Assembly: GCF_000759475.1 (NCBI RefSeq)
Contig: NZ_CP009454.1
Span: 3,906,001 to 3,970,000 of the forward strand
Length of the DNA stretch: 64,000 nucleotides
DNA from: Pantoea rwandensis
GTDB taxonomy: Bacteria > Pseudomonadota > Gammaproteobacteria > Enterobacterales > Enterobacteriaceae
Reading direction: 5' to 3'
This document shows, one piece after another, positions 39,153 to 48,292 of the stretch. Every line of letters begins with the position of its first letter. Position 1 is the stretch's first letter. The notes beneath the pieces are model-generated. The model did not search any database. It was not told the origin of the DNA and saw only the letters and a list, made by a program, of their open reading frames with translations. A program made the translations under genes and the position numbers.

Positions 39153-39914
39153 TCAGGCTGTCAGCTGCAAACCAATGCCACGCTCACGCAAAGCGCGACA
39201 AACTGCGTCGTCGAGACGCGCATCCGTCACCACATCGGTCAAACTATCAATCGGTGCGGCGCAGTATAGCGACCAGGAACCGTACTTACTGCTGTCAGCC
39301 AGCAGGATGCGGCGGCGTGCATTCGCCAGCAGATCCATCTTCAGACCGGCTTTATCTTCCGTCGGCGTGGTAATACCGCGTTCGATACTCCACGAGTTAC
39401 AGCTGACAAAGGCGATATCCGGATTGATGCCGCGCAGCAGGCGTCGGCCATGCTCACCAATACAAGACTGGCTGGAGTCATCAATACGGCCACCAATAAT
39501 AGTGGTTTCAATCTGCTTGAATTCAGACAGGAACAGCGCGATATGCAGGTCTGCGGTGATGACTCGCAGTTGCAGATGCGTGAGCTGGCGCGCCAGTTCC
39601 AGCATGGTGGTGCCAGCATCCAGCACGACGGAGTCACCCGACTGCACATAGCTGGCGGCAAACTGCGCGATGGCCTGCTTCTCTGCCAGATTACGCTGCA
39701 TTTTTTCCAGCGTGGTCGGCTGCGCAGGAATAAAACGATTGAGCGTCACTCCGCCATGGCTGCGGCTAATGACGCCTTCCTTGTCGAGCTTGATCAGATC
39801 GCGGCGGATCGTCGCCGGTGAAGCCGAGATCGCACTCACCAGCTGTTCTACAGTGACCAGATTATGACTTTTCAGATAGTCCATAATCTGGTCGAGACGG
39901 CTTTGTCCCTTCAT
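39153..39914 (-). CDS. DeoR/GlpR-family transcriptional regulator
   Basis: The 253-residue repressor-type protein has an N-terminal winged helix-turn-helix (about 6-57: [20 protein letters not shown], then [20 protein letters not shown] with SRSHGG) and the DeoR C-terminal sensor domain (about 75-230) with the phospho-sugar binding pattern [24 protein letters not shown] and IGGRIDDSS. It starts six bases after the pdxA2 stop and is thus the third gene of a dtnK-pdxA2-deoR operon. The natural inducer would be a phosphorylated C4 acid or a downstream phospho-sugar; this is inferred from context. Candidate operators lie in the dtnK/adh promoter region. Confidence 0.93.
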   Translation of the reverse strand: MKGQSRLDQIMDYLKSHNLVTVEQLVSAISASPATIRRDLIKLDKEGVISRSHGGVTLNRFIPAQPTTLEKMQRNLAEKQAIAQFAASYVQSGDSVVLDAGTTMLELARQLTHLQLRVITADLHIALFLSEFKQIETTIIGGRIDDSSQSCIGEHGRRLLRGINPDIAFVSCNSWSIERGITTPTEDKAGLKMDLLANARRRILLADSSKYGSWSLYCAAPIDSLTDVVTDARLDDAVCRALRERGIGLQLTA

Positions 39915-39920
39915 ATTTCC

Positions 39921-40901
39921 CTATGCTAGCTGCATCGCGAGTTTAATGGAGATCGCCATGCTCGCAGAGTTCGCTTTACCTGTCCAGGCGATATCAAACG
40001 CCGTACCGTGGTCCGCGGAAGTACGGATAAACGGCAGGCCAGCGGTGATATTGACGCCATCATAAAAGCCTAATAATTTCAGAGGGATGTGCCCCTGGTC
40101 GTGATACATCGCCACCACCATATCGTACTGACCTTGCTGACACTGTAGGAACACCGTATCCGGCGGGCACGGGCCATAAACATCGATACCCTGCTCTTTC
40201 ATCACTTTGATCGCCGGTGCCACGGTGGTGATCTCTTCGTCACCAAACAGGCCATTTTCGCCCGCATGCGGATTCACCCCGGCTACGGCAATGCGCGGCT
40301 TGTCGAAACCGACGCGGCGAAGGAAAGTATCCGCCATGCCGATCACCGTCTGGATACGATCGCCATTCAGGGTGTCGAGAAACTTACGCAGCGCGATATG
40401 CGTCGTGACGTGGATCACCTTCAGATGATCGGTGTACAGCACCATGGCGTAGTTTTTGGTGTTGGTCAGTTGCGCCAGCAGTTCGGTGTGTCCCGGATAA
40501 ATGTGCCCTGCTGAGTGCAGTGCTTCTTTATTGAGTGGAGCTGTCGCGATCGCGTGCACTTCACCGGCCAGTGCCAGTTCGGTGGCGCGTTTCACACAGC
40601 GCCAGGCCAAATCACCGGCTTCTTTCTGCACCACGCCTGGTTTTAACGCTTCAGGATTGGCCAGCGGTTCATCGATAACGTTGATGATGCCCGGTGCGAA
40701 ATGCGCGTCTTTGACATTATCCAGCACGCGTAATTCTGCCTGCGGCGTAATGTTCAATCCCATCACCCGACGCAGCGTGCTGGCACAGCCGACCACCACT
40801 GCCGGGATCCCCGCCAGGTCGCCTTCCGCTAACGCTTTAATGATAATCTCCGGGCTGATGCCCGCCGGATCGCCCATGGTCACCGCAATAATTTTATTCA
40901 C
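39921..40901 (-). CDS. pdxA2: PdxA2-type 4-phospho-(D-threonate/D-erythronate) dehydrogenase
   Basis: This PdxA-superfamily oxidative decarboxylase has 326 residues, with the N-terminal MGDPAGISPEIIIKAL, the metal-binding histidines in YPGHTELLAQ and YHDQGHIPLKLLG, and NPHAGENGLFG. Characterised PdxA2 enzymes oxidise 4-phospho-D-threonate or -erythronate with NAD, and loss of CO2 gives dihydroxyacetone phosphate. Pairing with a DUF1537 kinase is the hallmark that separates this from vitamin B6 PdxA. The start is a GTG (codons for VNKIIAVTMGD) with GAGGAG upstream, overlapping the kinase stop by 8 bases. Confidence 0.9.
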   Translation of the reverse strand: MNKIIAVTMGDPAGISPEIIIKALAEGDLAGIPAVVVGCASTLRRVMGLNITPQAELRVLDNVKDAHFAPGIINVIDEPLANPEALKPGVVQKEAGDLAWRCVKRATELALAGEVHAIATAPLNKEALHSAGHIYPGHTELLAQLTNTKNYAMVLYTDHLKVIHVTTHIALRKFLDTLNGDRIQTVIGMADTFLRRVGFDKPRIAVAGVNPHAGENGLFGDEEITTVAPAIKVMKEQGIDVYGPCPPDTVFLQCQQGQYDMVVAMYHDQGHIPLKLLGFYDGVNITAGLPFIRTSADHGTAFDIAWTGKANSASMAISIKLAMQLA

Positions 40902-42165
40902 TCGACTTCTCCTCAATGAAACGGATGGCTTCTACCAGGGTGTTTTCGTCACCAAAGCCACCCGCTTTGGTCATCACCGGCAGGTGTAATTCGCTATTTA
41001 GCAGAACCCCGTGCGGCACACAGCCCGCCACCAGGCCCTTAATCTGAAAACCACTGGCGCCGAGCGCCTGTGCGACGGCAATCGCCACGTCGCCGCCCGA
41101 AAGATACAACCCGGCAGGCAAGGCCTGGCGGCAAACGTTCTGGGTCAATTGGGCGAGGAAGTGGCAGATGCGTTCTCCCAGCTCCTGACGTGACACCTGA
41201 TGTTGCTGACACAGCTGTTCAATCTCATGGCGTTGCTCTGCATGCTGTGTGGTGCGCACCACGCAGTGTGTGCCGTCGCGTAGGGCCTGTTGCATCGCCT
41301 GCTGCCACTCGACAGCCTGCGGCCACGCGGGCTGAGCAAACAGCTGACGGATATCAATATCGATAATGCGAATGTCACGTTGGGTCGCAAGGTGGGCGAT
41401 TTGCTGCTGTGCGATGGCGCTCATGGAACCCACCACTGCCAGCACCGGCCTGGCCGGACGCGCCGCCAGATATTCGCCCAGGGCATCACCCAATCCGGAA
41501 GCGCCGGCCAGCAGAGGCCGTGTGGATAAACTCGCCGCCGCCGCCACGATCAGCGCAATGTCAGCATCCTGTTCGGCATCCAGCACCACCAGGCCCTGCT
41601 TACTGGCGAGCACTTGTGCCAGCTTGCCACTGCGCACCGTCGCCAAATCCAGGGTTTCACCGGCCAGATCACTCTGCATATGCAGGCGGGTTAACACATG
41701 GCTACTGGTCACCGGGGTTTTCGGGTCGCTGGCAAATTCGGTGTCCGTCAGACGCTGCAGATTGATCCATACTTCACCTTCACGCGTGGTGCGGCCCAGT
41801 TTCGGCACTGCGGGCACCACCAGCGCTAAGGTTTTTCCGCTGGCGTGTAACGCCGCTTCTATCTCTGCGCCCGGATTGCCACGTAGCGTGGAATCAATCT
41901 TTTTGAACAGCCAGCCATCCTGGGCAATCGCCTGATGCTGCTGCAATGCTAGCGTTGTACGATGCGCGGCTTCTGACGCGCTGACTGCACGGCTGTCGGT
42001 GCTGATGACCAGCACATCGGCGCTGTTAGCATCGTGTGGCGTGCGGCTATCAAACAACACATGCACCTTTGCACCCGCACGTGCCAACCCGCTGCCAGCG
42101 TCATTGGCACCGGTAAAATCATCCGCAATCACTAAGACGGGTGTTTTCCATGGCTGTGAAGTCAT
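40894..42165 (-). CDS. dtnK: Four-carbon acid sugar kinase, DUF1537 family (DtnK/OtnK-like)
   Basis: The 423-residue kinase has the family N-terminus VLVIADDFTGANDAGSGLAR, where the Asp pair binds the substrate acid, then KIDSTLRGNPGAEIEAAL and VVPAVPKLGRTTREGEVW. A C-terminal nucleotide domain follows with LYLSGGDVAIAVAQALGASG and GLVAGCVPHGVL. Characterised members phosphorylate D-threonate, D-erythronate or related C4 acids at O4. Which acid is used here is not decided by sequence. It is the first gene of the minus-strand operon and faces the divergent adh operon across 189 bases. Confidence 0.9.
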   Translation of the reverse strand: MTSQPWKTPVLVIADDFTGANDAGSGLARAGAKVHVLFDSRTPHDANSADVLVISTDSRAVSASEAAHRTTLALQQHQAIAQDGWLFKKIDSTLRGNPGAEIEAALHASGKTLALVVPAVPKLGRTTREGEVWINLQRLTDTEFASDPKTPVTSSHVLTRLHMQSDLAGETLDLATVRSGKLAQVLASKQGLVVLDAEQDADIALIVAAAASLSTRPLLAGASGLGDALGEYLAARPARPVLAVVGSMSAIAQQQIAHLATQRDIRIIDIDIRQLFAQPAWPQAVEWQQAMQQALRDGTHCVVRTTQHAEQRHEIEQLCQQHQVSRQELGERICHFLAQLTQNVCRQALPAGLYLSGGDVAIAVAQALGASGFQIKGLVAGCVPHGVLLNSELHLPVMTKAGGFGDENTLVEAIRFIEEKSSE

Positions 42166-42198
42166 TCTCTTTCCTCTGCCGGCAGCTCGCCGTGTTGA

Positions 42199-42230
42199 GA
42201 TTGATTATATTCAATCACGATTGATTATAT
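42199..42230. promoter_or_regulatory. Tandem 12-bp motif in the dtnK/adh divergent promoter region, candidate DeoR operators
   Basis: GATTGATTATAT occurs at 42199-42210 and again at 42219-42230, exactly 20 bases (two helical turns) apart. The first copy also starts a perfect palindrome, GATTGA/TCAATC around TTATAT (42199-42216). The spacing and position between two divergent operons suit a repressor such as the island's own DeoR protein. Confidence 0.6.
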
Positions 42231-42354
42231 GTGAGCAAGATCAAATTATTTGAAATCAATTTGTCCTATAAATTTAGGCACTGTAGTGACAGAACCCGCA
42301 CTGAATGAGCAAAATTAATCATTTAGTACGAAAAAACCGCGATAAGGGTATGAA

Positions 42355-43503
42355 ATGAATATCAACAGCACCGTGATCAGTGGCTTTCAGGCGCTTAATG
42401 ACCTCAGCTATTTGCTGCAGGGTAAAGAAAAAGCGCTTCTGGTAACCGATAAAAATATCGAAGGCATTCCAGCGGTTCAGTCGCTGATCGCGCAGCTGAA
42501 GCAGCAGATCAGCAGTTTGAGCATTGTGAACAGCGTGCCACCCGAACCGAGCCAGCACGATGTCGCCGCCATTGTGGCCGCGTTACCCTCAACCGACATT
42601 GATCTGGTGATTGGCGTGGGCGGTGGCAGCGTGTTGGATGTCGCCAAACTGCTGTCCATTCTGTGCGTTGACGGTGCGCCGACACTGGATGCCCTGCTCG
42701 CCGGTGAGAAACCCCTGACCCGCACCACGTCACTGTTGATTCCGACGACTGCCGGTACGGGTTCCGAAGCCACACCGAACGCGATCCTGGCGATCCCAGA
42801 GAAAGAGACCAAAGTCGGCATCATTACTCCGGTGATGCTGCCCGATTATGTCGCACTGGTGCCTGAACTGACCACCAGCATGCCACCGCATATCGCCTCT
42901 TCCACCGGAATCGATGCTCTGTGTCATCTGATCGAGTGCTTTACCGCCACCGTGTCCAATCCGGTGAGTGATAACTATGCGCTGATCGGCATGAAAAAGC
43001 TGTTTGCCAGCCTTGAGACCACGATTGCCGAACCAGGCAACCTCGAAGCGCGCCTCAACATGCTGTGGGCCTCTTATTATGGTGGCGCATCGATTGCCCA
43101 TGCAGGCACCCATCTGGTGCATGCGATGTCCTATCCGCTGGGCGGCAAATATCATCTGCCGCACGGTGTGGCGAACGCCATTCTGCTGGCACCCTGCATG
43201 CGCTTTGTGCGCCCCGCTGCGGTGAGCAAATTCGCGCAGGCCTACGATCTGCTGCCGGACGCCGATGCCTCACTGGATGAAGAGGCGAAATCGCACGCGC
43301 TGGTGGAGTATTTCGCCGCGCTGGTGAAACGTCTCAAACTGCCTGCCAGCCTCGAAGAACTGGGCATCGGCCCGGATCATCTGCCGTATCTGGTTGAAGC
43401 CGCGCTCGACGTGCAGCGCCTGATGAAGAATGTACCGATGAAAGTGAGCGCCGATGACGTACGAAACGTCTACCTGACGCTGTTTCCGGCTTTGAATCAC
43501 TAA
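42355..43503 (+). CDS. Iron-containing (group III) alcohol dehydrogenase
   Basis: The 382-residue product is a Fe-ADH family dehydrogenase. It has the NAD-binding VIGVGGGSVLDVAKLLS (about 86-102), IPTTAGTGSEATPNAIL, and metal ligands inferred as Asp187, His191 (GIDALCHLIECF), His256 (THLVHAMSYPLGG) and His270 (HLPHGVANAILL). Family members include lactaldehyde reductase, glycerol and butanol dehydrogenases and maleylacetate reductase, so the substrate is open. An aldehyde released by the neighbouring lyase is a reasonable guess. AAGGG precedes the ATG. It is the first gene of the six-gene plus-strand operon; the next gene starts 17 bases after its stop. Confidence 0.9.
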   Translation: MNINSTVISGFQALNDLSYLLQGKEKALLVTDKNIEGIPAVQSLIAQLKQQISSLSIVNSVPPEPSQHDVAAIVAALPSTDIDLVIGVGGGSVLDVAKLLSILCVDGAPTLDALLAGEKPLTRTTSLLIPTTAGTGSEATPNAILAIPEKETKVGIITPVMLPDYVALVPELTTSMPPHIASSTGIDALCHLIECFTATVSNPVSDNYALIGMKKLFASLETTIAEPGNLEARLNMLWASYYGGASIAHAGTHLVHAMSYPLGGKYHLPHGVANAILLAPCMRFVRPAAVSKFAQAYDLLPDADASLDEEAKSHALVEYFAALVKRLKLPASLEELGIGPDHLPYLVEAALDVQRLMKNVPMKVSADDVRNVYLTLFPALNH

Positions 43504-43520
43504 GGATTAATGAGGGCATC

Positions 43521-44405
43521 ATGAGCAAGAAAATTCAGGGCGTATTAACCGCCATCGTCACCACCTTTGATAGCGAAGGTGCGTTTAATCCCGCGGCTCA
43601 GCGCCTGCAGGTACAACGTCAGCTTAGCGCCGGCAACGGTATTTTCTGTGGCGGCACCAATGGTGAGTTCTTTGTGCTCAACGAGCAGGAGAAATTAGCC
43701 GTCACCGAAACCTGTGTCGATGAAGTGAACGGCAGCGCGCCGGTTGTGGCACACATCGGTGAAATCTCCACCCGTGAAACCATCCGTCTCGGCAAGCAAG
43801 TCGCCAAACTGGGCGTGGATGCGGTTTCAGTGATCACCCCGTATTTCGTGCCGCTGAAGCAGGAAGAGTTGATTGCGCACTACCGCGCGGTAGCGGATGC
43901 GATTGAAGTGCCGCTGTATCTGTACAACATCCCTGCGCGCACCGGCAACACTTTGCAGCCGGAAACCGTGCGTGCGTTGGCTTCGCATCCCAACATCATC
44001 GGCATTAAAGACAGCGCGGGCAGCTATGAAAGTCTGAGCGGTTTCCTTAAGGCTGCCGAAGGCATGGAGAACTTCAACGTGCTGACCGGTCCAGATTCGC
44101 TGATCCATCGTGGTTTTGTCGAAGGCTGCACCGCCTGTATTTCGGGTCTCGCCAACGTGGCACCGAAAGAGATCAACGCCATTTGGGCACGTTTCCACGC
44201 GGGTGATATTGAAGGCTCGCGTCAGGCGCAGGAAAACATTACTGGCCTGCGTACCGATCTCTACAGCGTCGGTTTCCCGCCCGCTACCGTGAAGAAAGCC
44301 GTTTCACTGCTGGGTTCAGATGTGGGTAACAGCCGCTATGCGGTGAGCTTCTCTGCCGAAGAAGAGCAGAAGATCCGCCAAATCGTGAATCAGTATCTGC
44401 AGTAA
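43521..44405 (+). CDS. DapA-family (dihydrodipicolinate synthase/N-acetylneuraminate lyase) aldolase
   Basis: The 294 residues form a class I aldolase-type TIM barrel. The Schiff-base Lys is Lys163 (IIGIKDSAGSYESL) and the assisting Tyr is Tyr135 (LYLYNIPARTGN). The substrate loop reads GGTNGEFF rather than the GTTGES of true DapA, so a lysine-biosynthesis role is unlikely. This family includes 2-keto-3-deoxy-sugar-acid aldolases and dehydratases that give pyruvate plus an aldehyde. Placement between an alcohol dehydrogenase and a 2-hydroxyacid dehydrogenase supports a catabolic aldolase. The exact substrate is not recognised. Confidence 0.9.
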   Translation: MSKKIQGVLTAIVTTFDSEGAFNPAAQRLQVQRQLSAGNGIFCGGTNGEFFVLNEQEKLAVTETCVDEVNGSAPVVAHIGEISTRETIRLGKQVAKLGVDAVSVITPYFVPLKQEELIAHYRAVADAIEVPLYLYNIPARTGNTLQPETVRALASHPNIIGIKDSAGSYESLSGFLKAAEGMENFNVLTGPDSLIHRGFVEGCTACISGLANVAPKEINAIWARFHAGDIEGSRQAQENITGLRTDLYSVGFPPATVKKAVSLLGSDVGNSRYAVSFSAEEEQKIRQIVNQYLQ

Positions 44406-44414
44406 TGACCGATT

Positions 44415-44432
44415 GGGCAGCCTTTGCTGCCC
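44415..44432 (+). other. Intercistronic hairpin between the DapA-family gene and the hydroxyacid dehydrogenase
   Basis: GGGCAGC (44415-44421) pairs perfectly with GCTGCCC (44426-44432) around a CTTT loop. No T-run follows, so it looks like a processing or stability element inside the operon. Confidence 0.55.
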
Positions 44433-44459
44433 GCTCCAACACCAGGATTGGGAAACGCT

Positions 44460-45413
44460 ATGAAAGTTATCTGTACTTCACCGTCTTTCGCCAAATACGA
44501 CGCTGCACCTATCAACACCCTGCAACAGCATGGTTTTGAGCTGATCACGCTGCCCGCCGATGCACCGCTCAGCGCGCTGGAACCGCATCTGGCCGAGACC
44601 GTGGCGATGATTGTTGCCTTCACCGATGTGAACGAAGCACTGCTGGCGCAAGCGCCTCAGCTGAAGATCGTGTGTAAGCATGGCGTCGGTGTCGACAACA
44701 TCAATCTGGATGCCACCCGCGCACGCGGCATTTACGTCACCAATGTGCCGGATGCCAACAAACATGCCGTGGCCGATTTCGCCTTTGCCCTGATCCTCAA
44801 CAGCGCGCGTCAGATCACTCAGGCCGCCATTGAAACCCGTGCCGGCAACTGGCCGCGCATCTTTGCCACCGACGTGTATGGCAAAACGCTGGGTATTATC
44901 GGCCTCGGGAATATCGGCAAACAGGTCGCGCTGCGTGCCAAAGGCTTCAATATGCGCGTGATTGCGTTCGATTTTTATCCGGATGAAAAATTTGCTGCCG
45001 AGCATGGCATCGAATTCGTCAGCCTCGATCAGTTGACCGAAAACAGCGATTTCATCACGTTGCACAAGCCGCTCACCGATAAAACCCAGAATCTGTTCGA
45101 TGCTGCCCGCATCAAGCGCATGAAGAAGAGCGCTTTCCTGATCAATGCCTCACGCGGTGGCATCGTCAACGAACAAGATTTGTATCAGGCGCTGCTGGAT
45201 AACGTCATCGCCGGTGCCGCTGCCGATGTCTTCGAGCAGGAACCGCTGGCGGAACATCCGCTGTTCACGCTCAGCAACTTTATCCCTACTTCGCATATCG
45301 CGGGTTACACCGACGGCGCCATCAGCGCGATTGGTGAACGCTGCGTTGCGCAGATTGTGCAGTGCATTAAACAGGGCGAGCGCCCGACAAATGTTATGAA
45401 CGGGCTGGATTAA
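44460..45413 (+). CDS. D-isomer specific 2-hydroxyacid dehydrogenase
   Basis: The 317-residue NAD-type dehydrogenase has the Rossmann motif IGLGNIGKQVALRAKGF (GLGNIG at 148-153). Asp171 ends the second strand (IAFDFYP), which favours NAD over NADP. The catalytic set is Arg232 (NASRGGIVNE), Glu261 (EQEPLAEHPL) and His279 (PTSHIAGYTDGA). It resembles the phosphoglycerate dehydrogenase-like branch. Candidate substrates are glyoxylate, hydroxypyruvate or other 2-keto acids made by this cluster. The ATG at 44460 follows AGGATTGGGA. Confidence 0.9.
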   Translation: MKVICTSPSFAKYDAAPINTLQQHGFELITLPADAPLSALEPHLAETVAMIVAFTDVNEALLAQAPQLKIVCKHGVGVDNINLDATRARGIYVTNVPDANKHAVADFAFALILNSARQITQAAIETRAGNWPRIFATDVYGKTLGIIGLGNIGKQVALRAKGFNMRVIAFDFYPDEKFAAEHGIEFVSLDQLTENSDFITLHKPLTDKTQNLFDAARIKRMKKSAFLINASRGGIVNEQDLYQALLDNVIAGAAADVFEQEPLAEHPLFTLSNFIPTSHIAGYTDGAISAIGERCVAQIVQCIKQGERPTNVMNGLD

Positions 45414-45480
45414 TTTTCTCAAAACCCTACTTAATCCAAATTTTAATCCCCAGTCATGAATGCTGTAGCCAGTGATAAGG

Positions 45481-45511
45481 TCATTTACCCCCAGACGAGT
45501 GGGATAAATGA
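45481..45511. promoter_or_regulatory. Inverted repeat upstream of the first MFS gene
   Basis: TCATTTACCC (45481-45490) faces GGGATAAATGA (45501-45511), giving ten pairs with one bulged A around ten bases. It lies in the 151-bp gap before the transporter gene and may be an operator for an internal promoter or an attenuator. Confidence 0.45.
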
Positions 45512-45564
45512 TGGCCGTCAACGCCGCTATCGCACGAAGGACGCCGGGAAGGTGAAAAAATATT

Positions 45565-46884
45565 ATGAACAACACCTCTCGCTCTACCCGCATTCGCTGG
45601 TGGATTGCTGGCCTGATGTGGCTGGCAATCGCCATTAACTATATTGACCGTACCGTACTCTCTGCGGCTGCCCCGCATTTGATCAAAGAGCTCGACATCA
45701 ATCCCGAGATGATGGGCTTTATCATGGCAGCGTTTTTCTGGTCTTATGCGCTGTTGCAGATCCCGGCGGGCTGGTTCGCCGATCGCTTCGGTCAGAAAAA
45801 AGGTCTCGGTATTGCGGTGGCCTGGTGGTCAATTGCTACCATGGCTATGGGGCTGGCAACCGGCTTTAAATCACTGCTGGCGCTGCGTTTAGCGCTCGGC
45901 GTCGGTGAAGCCGCCGCGTACCCCAGCAACGCGGGTATCACCGCGCGCTGGTTCCCGGATCGCGAACGTGCCACGGTGTCAGGCCTGTTCGACAGCGCAT
46001 CGAAATTTGGCGGTGCCGTTGCCATGCCGCTGATCGTGTTTATGATCGCCATGTTCGACTGGCGCATCACCTTCCTGGTGATTGGTTCACTCGGTGTGTT
46101 CTGGGTCATTGCCTGGTACTTCATTTATTCGGAAAACCCGGAAGATCACAAAGCGATCAGCCAGGAAGAAGTGCGCTTTATCCGTGATGGTCAGGCGCAG
46201 AAACACGGCGACAAAAGCGTCCGTCCGATGAAGTGGTACAAGTTGCTGCGCTACCGCAATATCTGGGCAATGTGCATTGGCTTCTTCACCATCAACTACA
46301 CCTCATACTTCTTTATCACCTGGCTGCCGACCTACCTGGTGAAAGATAAAGGCATGGATTTCCTCAAAATGGGGATGGTGGCTGCACTGCCGTTGATTTG
46401 CGGCATGGTGATTGAAGTACTGGCGGGTTGGGCATCGGATCGCATGGTGCACAACAAGGTGCTGTCGCTGACCGCTACGCGCAAGCTGTTCCTGACCATT
46501 GGTCTGCTGATGGCACTGTGCATCGGTTTTGCCCCGTTCACTGACTCGGTATTTATGACCGTGCTGCTGCTGTGTATCGCTAAATCGGGCACCACCGTTG
46601 CGGCTTCTCAGGTCTGGGCGCTGCCAGGCGATGTGGCACCACAGAACAGCGTCTCCATTGTGGCTGGCCTGCAAAATACCGTTTCGAACATGGGCGGTGC
46701 CGTGGGTCCCATCATTACCGGCGCTATCGTCGGGGCGACAGGCCACTTCACCTGGGCGCTGGTGTTCTCTGCTGTATTAGTGGTTATCGGTATTGTTAAC
46801 TACCTGTTCCTGATGGGTAAAGTTGAACCTATCGTGGATGAGGAACAGGCGCATCATCCACACTCCGTGGTCAGCGGCGCGTAA
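45565..46884 (+). CDS. MFS transporter, anion:cation symporter (ACS) type, first copy
   Basis: The 439-residue transporter has twelve hydrophobic segments and ACS-family signatures: AINYIDRTVLSAAAPHLIKE in TM1, FFWSYALLQIPAGWFADRFG, and GVGEAAAYPSNAGITARWFP in TM4. ACS proteins import hexuronates, glucarate/galactarate, tartrate and other organic acids by proton symport. It should import the acid used by this cluster. The ribosome site GAAGGTG is somewhat distant. The second copy starts 70 bases downstream. Confidence 0.9.
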   Translation: MNNTSRSTRIRWWIAGLMWLAIAINYIDRTVLSAAAPHLIKELDINPEMMGFIMAAFFWSYALLQIPAGWFADRFGQKKGLGIAVAWWSIATMAMGLATGFKSLLALRLALGVGEAAAYPSNAGITARWFPDRERATVSGLFDSASKFGGAVAMPLIVFMIAMFDWRITFLVIGSLGVFWVIAWYFIYSENPEDHKAISQEEVRFIRDGQAQKHGDKSVRPMKWYKLLRYRNIWAMCIGFFTINYTSYFFITWLPTYLVKDKGMDFLKMGMVAALPLICGMVIEVLAGWASDRMVHNKVLSLTATRKLFLTIGLLMALCIGFAPFTDSVFMTVLLLCIAKSGTTVAASQVWALPGDVAPQNSVSIVAGLQNTVSNMGGAVGPIITGAIVGATGHFTWALVFSAVLVVIGIVNYLFLMGKVEPIVDEEQAHHPHSVVSGA

Positions 46885-46954
46885 GTGCCAAACTCGCCGC
46901 ATCGTCCTGATGCGGCGTTTCCCCTACAGAAAATAAAAAACAATTGGAGGCGAC

Positions 46955-48292
46955 ATGTCGCTGAATTCCAATGGATCACCTGCTGCATTTCAGGCAAGTA
47001 AAGCGAAAGGGAAATTTCGTTTCGTCATTCTCACGGTGCTGTCAGTTGGCATCGCCATCAACTACATCGATCGCGCCGCCATGAGTGTCGCCATGCCGTT
47101 TATGAGCCAGGAGTTGCACTTCTCGCCCACTGACAGCGGCTTATTGCTCTCGGCGTTTTTCTGGAGCTATGTGCTGTTCCAGCTGCCCGGCGGCTGGCTG
47201 GTCGATAAACTCGGTCCACGCATCACTTTTGCCGTCAGCAGCCTTGGCTGGGGTTTAGCCACCGCCGCCTGTGGCCTGGCCAGTTCTATTGCCGCACTGG
47301 TGGGCTTCCGCTTTGTGCTCGGCGCGGTAGAAGCCCCCAGTTATCCCGCCAGTTCTTCAACGGTAACACGCTGGTTCCCACGTCAGGAGCGCAGCTTCGC
47401 GGCGGCCACTTTCAACAACGGCAGTAAAATCGGCGGCACGCTGGCGATTCCGATTATCTCCTTCCTGATTGCGTTGGTCGGCTGGCGTATGACTTTCGTC
47501 ATCTCCGGCGTGGTGGCGGTAGTGTGGGCGCTGGCGTGGTATTTGTGGTATCGCGATCCGCGCGATCACAAAACGGTGACGCGTGAGGAAGTGGAGTTCA
47601 TTGAGGCCAATCAGGATCCACAAACCGGCGATCCAATGAGCGTGCGCCAGTTGTTGGGCCAACGTGCCGTACAGGCGATGATGGCCGGCTTCTTCTGCAT
47701 TAACTTCGTTTCTTACTTCTTCTTTACCTGGTTCCCAACCTATCTGGTGGAAACCTTTCACTTGTCACTGATGAAATTCGGTCTGCTCGGCATGCTGCCT
47801 GGACTGGCGGCGATTGTGGGCGGCTGGTGTGGCGGGTTGCTGTCCGATTCACTGGTACGTCGCGGTTACTCGCTGAGCGTGGCGCGCAAGATCCCGCTGG
47901 TCGGCGGCATGCTCGGTAGCGCCACCATCGGTCTCGCGGCGTTCTCCCCCACTGTTGGCCTTGCGCTGGCAGCACTCTGCTTTGCCAACTTCGCCGCCAC
48001 CTTTGCGTCTGCCGCGCTGTGGGCGCTGCCGTCAGATGTCGCGCCAAACCGCGCTAACGTTGCCACCATCGGCGGTATCCAGAACATGGCGGCCAATCTG
48101 GCCGGGATTATTTCGCCTATCCTGATCGGGGTGATCATGCAATACACGCACTCCTTTGTGATCCCACTAGAGATCGCCGGGGTGATCGGTGTTGTGGGGG
48201 CGCTGATTTACGCCTTCTGGCTGCCGCGTGTGCAGCCGATGGGCACCGAATCTGCCGCAGCACTGGAAGGCAACTTAAGGAGAGAAGTATGA
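46955..48292 (+). CDS. MFS transporter, anion:cation symporter (ACS) type, second copy
   Basis: The 445-residue protein is a paralogue of the preceding transporter, with matching landmarks (INYIDRAAMSVAMPF, FFWSYVLFQLPGGWLVDKLG, AVEAPSYPASSSTVTRWFPR, ALWALPSDVAPNRANVATIG). The two differ enough that they are not a recent tandem duplication. Two importers imply two related substrates or affinities. GGAGGCG precedes the ATG. Its stop overlaps the cyclase-family start (ATGA). Confidence 0.9.
   Translation: MSLNSNGSPAAFQASKAKGKFRFVILTVLSVGIAINYIDRAAMSVAMPFMSQELHFSPTDSGLLLSAFFWSYVLFQLPGGWLVDKLGPRITFAVSSLGWGLATAACGLASSIAALVGFRFVLGAVEAPSYPASSSTVTRWFPRQERSFAAATFNNGSKIGGTLAIPIISFLIALVGWRMTFVISGVVAVVWALAWYLWYRDPRDHKTVTREEVEFIEANQDPQTGDPMSVRQLLGQRAVQAMMAGFFCINFVSYFFFTWFPTYLVETFHLSLMKFGLLGMLPGLAAIVGGWCGGLLSDSLVRRGYSLSVARKIPLVGGMLGSATIGLAAFSPTVGLALAALCFANFAATFASAALWALPSDVAPNRANVATIGGIQNMAANLAGIISPILIGVIMQYTHSFVIPLEIAGVIGVVGALIYAFWLPRVQPMGTESAAALEGNLRREV

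Noticed and set aside
39921..40901. Annotation as vitamin B6 biosynthesis PdxA
   Set aside because: Coupling to a DUF1537 kinase and a DeoR regulator fits PdxA2 of C4-acid catabolism; true pdxA is normally found near ksgA/surA.
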